Shown one piece after another: positions 1 through 5,065 of a DNA stretch of 5,065 nt. Source of the DNA: Chitinophaga pinensis. GTDB taxonomy: Bacteria; Bacteroidota; Bacteroidia; Chitinophagales; Chitinophagaceae. The position numbers were made by a program, and so were the translations under genes. A model generated the notes under the pieces. It saw nothing but the letters and a program-made list of their open reading frames with translations. It was not told where the DNA came from and ran no database searches. The stretch's first letter is position 1; each line of letters starts with the position of its first letter. The stretch is from positions 1 through 5,065 of the forward strand of contig CAMBGO010000174.1 in NCBI GenBank assembly GCA_945866165.1, written 5' to 3'.

Positions 1-419
1 TAGAAAAAATAAAATCTATAATCAAAGGAATATTAACAGGTTTTGGAAGTATTAGAAAAATAGAAAAGAAGGGACTTTTTATAGCCTACACAATCTCAAT
101 TTGGTTTCTTTATCTATTTTGTATTAAAATTGGATTTCTCGCAATTAATGAAATTTCAACTTTGGGGTGGATTCCTTCTCTAACAATTCTCACTTTTGGT
201 AGTTTTGCAATGATTGCAACCCAAGGTGGCATTGGAGCATATCAATTGGCTGTACAAAAAACTCTTGTTCTCTTTGGGGTTCGCGAAGTTACTGGATTAG
301 CATTTGGATGGTTAATGTGGTCTGTTCAAACAATATTTTTGATGGTTGCTGGACCAATATCTTTGTTAATAATGTCAACTATAAATAAAAAAAATAAACT
401 ACTTAATAATGAATACTGA
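1..419 (+). CDS. C-terminal part of a UPF0104 / lysylphosphatidylglycerol-synthase-TM family membrane protein (5' truncated)
   Basis: The reading frame is open from base 3 through the TGA at 417-419, giving 138 visible codons, so the gene begins upstream of the window. A TTG at 162 could be read as a start, but the family-like sequence continues upstream of it, so it is internal. Three hydrophobic segments are visible, at about residues 25-47, 58-80 and 98-125 of the fragment. They are followed by a short, Lys/Asn-rich tail. The stretch LTFGSFAMIATQGGIGAY and the following GWLMWSVQT segment resemble the last helices of Bacteroidetes UPF0104/YbhN-like proteins (the integral membrane domain related to the MprF flippase domain). 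Members are usually about 300-350 residues, so under half is present. From memory, the position before GGIGA is often Pro; here it is Gln. The biochemical role of stand-alone members is not settled; lipid or glycolipid flipping is inferred from MprF. The gene end overlaps the next start by 11 bp, suggesting co-transcription. Confidence 0.8.
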   Translation, partial: EKIKSIIKGILTGFGSIRKIEKKGLFIAYTISIWFLYLFCIKIGFLAINEISTLGWIPSLTILTFGSFAMIATQGGIGAYQLAVQKTLVLFGVREVTGLAFGWLMWSVQTIFLMVAGPISLLIMSTINKKNKLLNNEY

Positions 420-1941
420 ACAATTACTAAACTCCCTCAATATTTCTGCTATAAATCATGGCACGGCTACTGGACTTGTTTGGTTGAATAATGATTCAGA
501 GAAAAGTAATTCCTATTCCCCAGTTGATGGTAATATTATTGCTGAATATTTTACAACAAGTGAAGAAAATTATAATCTGGTTATTGAAAAATCATTAGAG
601 GCTTTTAATGTATGGAAACTTTGGCCAGCACCAAAGAGAGGTGAAGTTGTAAGACAAATTGGTGAGGCCTTGCGACACAAACGAGAGGACCTTGGAAGAT
701 TGGTAAGCTACGAAATGGGAAAAAGTCTTCAGGAAGGTATCGGTGAGGTTCAAGAGATGATTGACATTTGTGATTATGCAACCGGATTATCAAGACAACT
801 TTACGGAATGACAACGCATAGTGAAAGACCTGGTCACCGTATGTTTGAGCAATGGCATCCATTGGGTGTGGTCGGAATTATATCAGCCTTTAACTTTCCT
901 GTTGCAGTTTGGAGTTGGAATGCAATGATTGCATTGGTCTGTGGGAATGTATGTGTTTGGAAACCATCAGAAAAAACACCACTCACTGCAATAGCGTGTC
1001 AACATGTAATAAAAACTGTATTGGAAAAAAATAATATTCCAGAGGGAGTTTTATCACTTTTAAATGGCAACAGAATTTGTGGCGAATGGCTTACCAATGA
1101 CAAAAGAGTCAATCTTATTTCTGCAACAGGATCTACTGCAATGGGAAGAGAAGTTGGCAAAGTTGTTTCTTCCAGATTCGGAAAATCAATTTTAGAATTA
1201 GGCGGAAATAATGCTATAATTGTTTGTGAAGATGCTGACTTAAAAATTGCCATCACTGCATGTGTTTTTGGGGCAGTGGGTACAGCTGGTCAACGTTGCA
1301 CTACAACTAGAAGGTTAATAATTCACTCATCTATTTATGAAAAGTTTAAAGATCAATTGGTTAAAGCATATTCACAATTAAAGATTGGTAATCCGTTAAT
1401 TCAAGAAAATCACATGGGGCCTCTGATTGATAAAGACGCCGTTGAAAAATACCTACATACTATTTCACTTATAAAGGAACAAGGAGGAAATATGATTGTT
1501 GAAGGCGGCGTATTATCTGGGAGCGGATTCGAGAGTGGTTGTTATGTAAAACCTTGTATAGCTGAAGTTTCACATGATTTGGCAATTGTAAAAACTGAAA
1601 CTTTTGCACCCATCCTTTATTTCATGAAGTATACTGATTTAGATGAAGCTATTAACATACAAAATGAAGTCCCACAAGGACTTTCATCTGCAATCATGAC
1701 TACAGACATAAGGAAGTCTGAACTTTTTCTCTCACATGCAGGTAGTGATTGCGGTATTGCAAATGTGAATATAGGAACAAGTGGTGCAGAGATTGGTGGA
1801 GCCTTTGGTGGTGAAAAAGAAACCGGTGGCGGAAGAGAAAGCGGAAGCGATTCTTGGAAGAGCTATATGAGAAGACAGACAGTTACAATCAACTACAGTT
1901 CAAAACTGCCATTGGCTCAGGGTATTTCATTTGAATTATAA
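409..1941 (+). CDS. amaB: ALDH7-family aldehyde dehydrogenase (alpha-aminoadipate semialdehyde / piperideine-6-carboxylate dehydrogenase, antiquitin/AmaB type)
   Basis: This is a complete 510-residue cytosolic NAD(P)+-dependent dehydrogenase, close to the 511 residues of human antiquitin. The likely reaction is oxidation of alpha-aminoadipate semialdehyde (in equilibrium with piperideine-6-carboxylate) to alpha-aminoadipate in lysine breakdown. Visible ALDH residues are the oxyanion Asn162 in FNFP, cofactor-binding Lys185 in WKPSE, the glycine turn GSTAMG at 241-246, general base Glu263 in LELGGNN, nucleophile Cys297 in GQRCTT, and Glu397 in ETFAP. The C-terminal block SGAEIGGAFGGEK (458-470), GGGRESGSD (473-481) and PLAQGI (501-506) is characteristic of ALDH7. 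By my alignment from memory, Glu116 and Arg296 match antiquitin Glu121 and Arg301, which bind aminoadipate; this supports the substrate call. The ATG at 409 gives the expected N-terminal length; no Shine-Dalgarno is seen. It overlaps the upstream membrane-protein gene by 11 bp. No lysine aminotransferase or other pathway gene is in the window, so the substrate is inferred from family residues. The symbol follows the bacterial family name. Confidence 0.9.
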   Translation: MNTEQLLNSLNISAINHGTATGLVWLNNDSEKSNSYSPVDGNIIAEYFTTSEENYNLVIEKSLEAFNVWKLWPAPKRGEVVRQIGEALRHKREDLGRLVSYEMGKSLQEGIGEVQEMIDICDYATGLSRQLYGMTTHSERPGHRMFEQWHPLGVVGIISAFNFPVAVWSWNAMIALVCGNVCVWKPSEKTPLTAIACQHVIKTVLEKNNIPEGVLSLLNGNRICGEWLTNDKRVNLISATGSTAMGREVGKVVSSRFGKSILELGGNNAIIVCEDADLKIAITACVFGAVGTAGQRCTTTRRLIIHSSIYEKFKDQLVKAYSQLKIGNPLIQENHMGPLIDKDAVEKYLHTISLIKEQGGNMIVEGGVLSGSGFESGCYVKPCIAEVSHDLAIVKTETFAPILYFMKYTDLDEAINIQNEVPQGLSSAIMTTDIRKSELFLSHAGSDCGIANVNIGTSGAEIGGAFGGEKETGGGRESGSDSWKSYMRRQTVTINYSSKLPLAQGISFEL

Positions 1942-1967
1942 AATTTTGTAATATAAATTATCCCACT

Positions 1968-1997
1968 TTTGTTATCATCTATTTATCATTTAATTTG
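1968..1997 (+). promoter_or_regulatory. candidate Bacteroidetes-type promoter upstream of the S8 protease gene
   Basis: In the 73-bp gap between the ALDH7 stop and the protease ATG, a TTTG at 1968-1971 is followed after 18 bp by TTAATTTG at 1990-1997. The Bacteroidetes consensus is roughly TTTG, a spacer of about 19-21 bp, then TAnnTTTG. The -7 element here has one mismatch and the spacer is slightly short. Transcription would start near 2002-2004, giving a leader of about 11-13 nt. In such AT-rich DNA this kind of match can arise by chance, and readthrough from the ALDH7 gene is equally possible. Confidence 0.3.
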
Positions 1998-2014
1998 AGT
2001 GTCATTCTTATATT

Positions 2015-3703
2015 ATGAATAAAATATCATCTACCCTGTTTTTTTTATTGACAATAATTAGCATAGAAACCTATTCACAAGCTAGCCTACCTATTGACGA
2101 TAAAGGTTGGCACCTAATGGACAAAAATGAATCAGGATTTTATGGGATAAGTCTTGAAAAAGCATATAGTGAGTTGCTTAAAAATACCACTCCAAAGAAA
2201 AAAGTTATCGTTGCTATTATAGATTCAGGTATAGACACGCTGCACGAGGACTTACAATCAGTTCTATGGAAAAATAAAAAAGAAATTCCTGGTAATAAAA
2301 TTGATGATGATAAAAACGGCTACACAGATGATATTTATGGCTGGAATTTCCTGGGAGGAAAAGATGGAAGAAATGTAACGAAAGACAGTTATGAAGGAGC
2401 AAGAATATATTACAAATTTAAAAGCAAGTTTGATGAAAAAACAATCAATGAAACCAACCTTTCAGGTGATGATTTAATTGATTTCAGAAATTATACAAAA
2501 TCAAAAGTGCAAATTGAAACGCAAGCAAAAGAGGCTTCAATGTATGTGATGATTCTAAAAGATATTGTAGCTAAGCTTCCCTATTCAGATAGTATTTTAC
2601 AAAAAGAAATGAATAAGGCTGAATATACAGGGGATGAACTTGAAATTTTCAAGCCGCAGAGTCTTGAAGCTATTAAAGCCAAATCCGTGTTTCTTGGTCT
2701 TTACCAACAGACAAGGCAAATGGAAATGAGCAATGTCAGGTTAATTAATGAATTAGTGGGTTTTTATGATGGACAAAAATCCAAACTTGAAATTTTAGAA
2801 AAAGGACCTGAAGAGTATCGCCAAAATATTGTCAAAGATAATTACAATGATGCTACTGATCGTTATTATGGTAATAATGATGTAATGGCAACTGGTGCTG
2901 ATCATGGTACTCATGTTGCAGGTATCATTGGGGCTGACAGAAAGAATAGCATTGGAATGTCAGGTGTTGCCAATAATGTTGAGTTAATGATACTACGAGC
3001 AGTTCCTGATGGTGATGAGCATGATAAGGATATTGCTAACGCTATTCGCTATGCTGTTGACAACGGAGCTTGGGTCATCAATATGAGTTTTGGGAAAAGT
3101 TTTTCCCCTGAAAAAAAATGGGTTGATGATGCTGTAAAGTATGCAGAAAGCAAGAATGTGCTTTTGGTACATGCAGCTGGAAATGATTCAAAAAATATTG
3201 ATATAGAAGATAATTTTCCTTCTGGAAATTTCAACGACGATACATTGCGATCTTTTTCTAATTGGATTACAGTTGGTGCAAGTGGATTAAAAATTGATGG
3301 ATTGGCTGCCGAATTTTCAAATTATGGGAAAAGAGAAGTTGATGTTTTTGCTCCAGGTGTAGACATATATTCATCATTACCAGGAGGTAATAAGTACGGA
3401 AAGCAAGATGGAACAAGTATGGCATCTCCAGTTGTAGCAGGTTTAGCAGCACTTTTACTTTCTTATTTCCCAGAACTATCAGCAAAACAGGTCAAAGAAA
3501 TTATAGAAGTCTCATCACAAAAAATTATTGATGAAAAAATTCTTAAACCCAGAACAGAAAACGAAATGGTAAATTTCAATGAGCTGTCAAAGAGTGGCGG
3601 GATTATCAATGCATTTAATGCTATTAAAATTGCTCAATCTTACAAAGGGGATCGTAAACTTCAAGTGAGCAATTCCCCTTCTACAAAAAATAAGATAAAA
3701 TAA
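2015..3703 (+). CDS. exported S8 family subtilisin-like serine protease with long insert between catalytic Asp and His
   Basis: This complete 562-residue subtilase probably acts in the periplasm or outside the cell. The N-terminus is a signal peptide: basic start, hydrophobic core at about 7-17, and TYSQAS at 19-24. Cleavage is likely after Ser21 (leaving N-terminal Gln) or Ala23; there is no lipobox Cys. The catalytic triad is visible: Asp70 in AIIDSGID, His297 in DHGTHVAG and Ser468 in GTSMASP, with oxyanion Asn390 in HAAGND. Asp and His are 227 residues apart, against about 32 in subtilisin. The spacer holds a calcium-loop-like DDDKNGYTDD (97-106), then a charged, probably helical insert at about 122-285. 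Only about 45 residues separate the signal peptide from the catalytic core, too few for a normal I9 propeptide. The tail after about 540 is short and basic; no type IX secretion C-terminal domain or anchor is seen. The substrate is unknown. The ATG at 2015 is supported by the signal peptide directly after it; no Shine-Dalgarno is seen. The next gene starts at the base after the stop. Confidence 0.92.
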   Translation: MNKISSTLFFLLTIISIETYSQASLPIDDKGWHLMDKNESGFYGISLEKAYSELLKNTTPKKKVIVAIIDSGIDTLHEDLQSVLWKNKKEIPGNKIDDDKNGYTDDIYGWNFLGGKDGRNVTKDSYEGARIYYKFKSKFDEKTINETNLSGDDLIDFRNYTKSKVQIETQAKEASMYVMILKDIVAKLPYSDSILQKEMNKAEYTGDELEIFKPQSLEAIKAKSVFLGLYQQTRQMEMSNVRLINELVGFYDGQKSKLEILEKGPEEYRQNIVKDNYNDATDRYYGNNDVMATGADHGTHVAGIIGADRKNSIGMSGVANNVELMILRAVPDGDEHDKDIANAIRYAVDNGAWVINMSFGKSFSPEKKWVDDAVKYAESKNVLLVHAAGNDSKNIDIEDNFPSGNFNDDTLRSFSNWITVGASGLKIDGLAAEFSNYGKREVDVFAPGVDIYSSLPGGNKYGKQDGTSMASPVVAGLAALLLSYFPELSAKQVKEIIEVSSQKIIDEKILKPRTENEMVNFNELSKSGGIINAFNAIKIAQSYKGDRKLQVSNSPSTKNKIK

Positions 3704-4231
3704 ATGAAAGTTAATCGTAATGCTCTTTCCCACCCTGCTTTCTTCAATAGGTATGTTGAAATGGTTGGAGAAGATTCTATAATTGACTTATTAGTCAATT
3801 CATTTGAAAAAATGAAGTTGGACATGCTTGTCATTGCAAATACAAACTTTGACTATGCGTACGCAGAAAATAAATGGACAATCAAAACATTGATAAGACA
3901 TTGCATAGATACAGAACTTATTTTTATGTCGAGGGCCTTGTCAATAGCAAGAAATGATAAAAATCCAATTCAAAGTTTCGATGAAAATGCATACGCTACA
4001 GAATCAATTGCAGCCTATCAAAAAGAAGAATTAATAGATGAGTTATTACATGCTCGAAAGTCAAACGTTTTGCTATACAAGAGTTTTAAAGATGAATGGC
4101 TAATTTCAAGGGAAGGCAGAACGGACAAAGGTGAATCTATTTCGTTGCTTTCAATAGCCCATATTATTATTGGTCATTGGCTACATCACAAAAGAATACT
4201 TACAGAGAAATACGGAATTGAATTCAATTAA
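3704..4231 (+). CDS. DinB/YfiT-like superfamily protein, putative metal-dependent enzyme
   Basis: This complete 175-residue protein has no signal peptide or membrane segment and is therefore probably cytosolic. The pattern is that of the DinB_2/YfiT-like four-helix-bundle superfamily: KWTIKTLIRHCIDTELIFM at 57-75 and GHWLHHKRILTEKYG at 157-171. The three expected metal-ligand histidines are His66, His158 and His162; from memory, Bacillus subtilis YfiT uses His67, His160 and His164 with almost identical spacing. The metal site therefore looks intact. Family members include thiol-dependent transferases (bacillithiol or mycothiol S-transferases) and many proteins of unknown activity, so substrate and reaction cannot be assigned. 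The name DinB comes from DNA-damage-inducible Bacillus genes and does not mean DNA polymerase IV. The ATG directly follows the TAA of the S8 protease gene with no gap, which suggests co-transcription and possibly translational coupling. No separate Shine-Dalgarno is seen. The stop lies 7 bp from that of the convergent protease gene. Confidence 0.85.
   Translation: MKVNRNALSHPAFFNRYVEMVGEDSIIDLLVNSFEKMKLDMLVIANTNFDYAYAENKWTIKTLIRHCIDTELIFMSRALSIARNDKNPIQSFDENAYATESIAAYQKEELIDELLHARKSNVLLYKSFKDEWLISREGRTDKGESISLLSIAHIIIGHWLHHKRILTEKYGIEFN
4216..4229. repeat. 14-bp perfect palindrome at the convergent gene ends
   Basis: The sequence AATTGAATTCAATT is its own reverse complement and covers the last codons of the DinB-like gene, next to the 7-bp gap that separates the two convergent stop codons. 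It could form a 5-bp stem with an AATT loop. It is AT-rich and has no clean T-run on either side, so it is at best a weak bidirectional terminator. Chance occurrence in AT-rich coding sequence is quite possible. No better terminator is visible between the two genes. Confidence 0.3.
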
Positions 4232-4238
4232 TAGAAGT

Positions 4239-5065
4239 CTAATTCTTTATAACTAAAGTGTCTTTGTTAATCATATCATTAACAATCTTGCAAGTTTCAC
4301 TCAAATAAAGATCCTTGGATAAATTAGTAATCCACTGTTTTCTTCTTTCAAGTTTATCCTTTTCGTTTGTTAATTTTTTCTCATCTTCCCCTAGCATTGT
4401 AACATTTAATACTTTCTGTGTTTTATTCGTTTCTTCAATTTTCTTGAAACCTTCTCTTAGTATTTTTTGTTCATCCTTATATTTAGTAAAATTGAGTGAA
4501 TATGTTTTTAAATTAGATTTCTCTATTAATTTACCAATTTCATTTATAGCATTGAATGAAGCATTTTCTTGAACCCTTTTAGCACTTTTTTGTTTGACCA
4601 ATTCAAGATCAAAGTTTGGACTTGATTTAACATAGCTAGCCTTTTGTATTTCATCCCAAGGCATTGCATCTGGATTGTCTTTTTCCCTGTATTTTAGACT
4701 TTCATATTGATCAGGCAACACTATCTGTGGAGCCACCCCTTTAAGTTGTGTTGAGCCCCCATTGATTCGATAAAATTTTTGGAGGGTTAACTTAATGGTG
4801 CCCAGTTCGACCGGTCCATTATTTGCAGTTAGGTTGGTTTCAGGTCTTAATTCAATATTTCTTTGAACAGTTCCTTTTCCATAGGTTGAGGTACTTCCTA
4901 CAACCACGCCTCTGTCATAATCCTGCATAGCAGCAGCAAATATTTCAGAAGCAGAAGCTGAAAATTCATTAACCATGATTGCCAAAGGACCATCATATAG
5001 CACATTTTTATCTCGGTCGCGCAATACACTTGGCATACCTTCTTTGTCTTTTACCTGTACTATTG
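4239..5065 (-). CDS. prc: C-terminal part of carboxy-terminal processing (tail-specific) protease Prc/Tsp, S41 family (5' truncated)
   Basis: The frame runs from the window edge to the TAG at 4241-4239 on the minus strand. The first in-frame Met codon (5036-5034) is internal, because family-typical sequence (VQVKDKEG) precedes it. Counting from that Met, the fragment has the S41A active site: the SASAS cluster at 26-30, with Ser28 the probable nucleophile (codon 4955-4953), and Lys54 in TYGKGTVQ (codon 4877-4875) as the probable general base. IKLTLQKFYRINGGSTQLKG at 81-100 closely matches E. coli Prc. A charged, probably helical domain follows at about 115-265, corresponding to the C-terminal domain of Tsp proteases (DUF3340-like). 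Prc-type enzymes are periplasmic and degrade or trim proteins from their C-terminus; in E. coli they act on envelope proteins such as FtsI and peptidoglycan hydrolases. The signal peptide, N-terminal region and PDZ domain lie outside the window. The gene converges on the DinB-like gene and is not in its operon. Confidence 0.92.
   Translation of the reverse strand, partial: IVQVKDKEGMPSVLRDRDKNVLYDGPLAIMVNEFSASASEIFAAAMQDYDRGVVVGSTSTYGKGTVQRNIELRPETNLTANNGPVELGTIKLTLQKFYRINGGSTQLKGVAPQIVLPDQYESLKYREKDNPDAMPWDEIQKASYVKSSPNFDLELVKQKSAKRVQENASFNAINEIGKLIEKSNLKTYSLNFTKYKDEQKILREGFKKIEETNKTQKVLNVTMLGEDEKKLTNEKDKLERRKQWITNLSKDLYLSETCKIVNDMINKDTLVIKN

Noticed and set aside
162..419. Stand-alone small membrane protein starting at TTG 162
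   Set aside because: The frame is open to the window edge and family-like hydrophobic sequence continues upstream, so this is the tail of a larger truncated gene.
605..1256. Minus-strand open frames of 85 codons at 605-862 and 999-1256
   Set aside because: Both lie entirely antisense to the well-supported ALDH7 gene and show no recognisable motifs or start context.
2217..3485. Minus-strand open frames at 2217-2402, 3049-3234 and 3267-3485
   Set aside because: They are antisense to conserved catalytic regions of the S8 protease, and their composition is that of a reverse-read shadow.
3704..4231. DNA polymerase IV (DinB) or SOS-system gene
   Set aside because: The protein is 175 residues with a YfiT-like three-His site and has none of the Y-family polymerase motifs. 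The shared name is historical.
4315..4572. Plus-strand 85-codon hydrophobic open frame
   Set aside because: It is antisense to the charged C-terminal domain of Prc; Lys/Glu-rich codons read backwards give Phe/Leu/Ser, which mimics a membrane protein.
2015..5065. A new defence or toxin system made of the S8 protease, DinB-like protein and Prc
   Set aside because: Prc is on the opposite strand and is a common housekeeping envelope protease. The S8 protein has its own signal peptide, and no sensor, nuclease or toxin-like partner is present.

Overview
The window is AT-rich chromosomal DNA from a member of the Bacteroidota (Bacteroidetes). The evidence is protein style: a Bacteroidetes-type subtilase with a long insert, a Prc/Tsp protease with the KFYRINGGSTQLKGV motif, and a UPF0104-like membrane protein. 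The plus-strand starts also lack Shine-Dalgarno sequences, which is usual in this phylum. A Chitinophagales or Sphingobacteriales-like lineage is possible, but the sequence alone does not settle it.

Layout: (1) Positions 1-419 (+) hold the C-terminal 138 codons of a multi-pass membrane protein of the lysylphosphatidylglycerol-synthase transmembrane / UPF0104 family. (2) Positions 409-1941 (+) encode a complete ALDH7 (antiquitin/AmaB-type) aldehyde dehydrogenase whose start overlaps the previous gene by 11 bp. (3) A 73-bp gap with a possible Bacteroidetes-type promoter follows. (4) Positions 2015-3703 (+) encode a complete exported S8 subtilisin-like protease. (5) Positions 3704-4231 (+) encode a DinB/YfiT-like putative metal-dependent protein whose ATG directly follows the protease stop codon. 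(6) On the opposite strand, 5065-4239 encodes the C-terminal part of a Prc/Tsp tail-specific protease. It converges on the DinB gene with only 7 bp between the two stop codons.

The plus-strand genes probably form two translationally close pairs: membrane protein with ALDH7, and S8 protease with DinB. Two cell-envelope proteases (S8 and Prc) lie on either side of the small DinB gene, but they are transcribed toward each other and are not one operon. ALDH7 points to lysine catabolism (oxidation of alpha-aminoadipate semialdehyde / piperideine-6-carboxylate); no other gene of that pathway is visible here.

I see no RNA gene, mobile element, CRISPR array or phage gene, and the genes are intact apart from truncation at the window edges. 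This looks like ordinary core-type chromosome. The points most worth a second look are the long insert in the subtilase and its zero-gap linkage to the DinB-like protein. I found no convincing evidence of a new multi-gene system.
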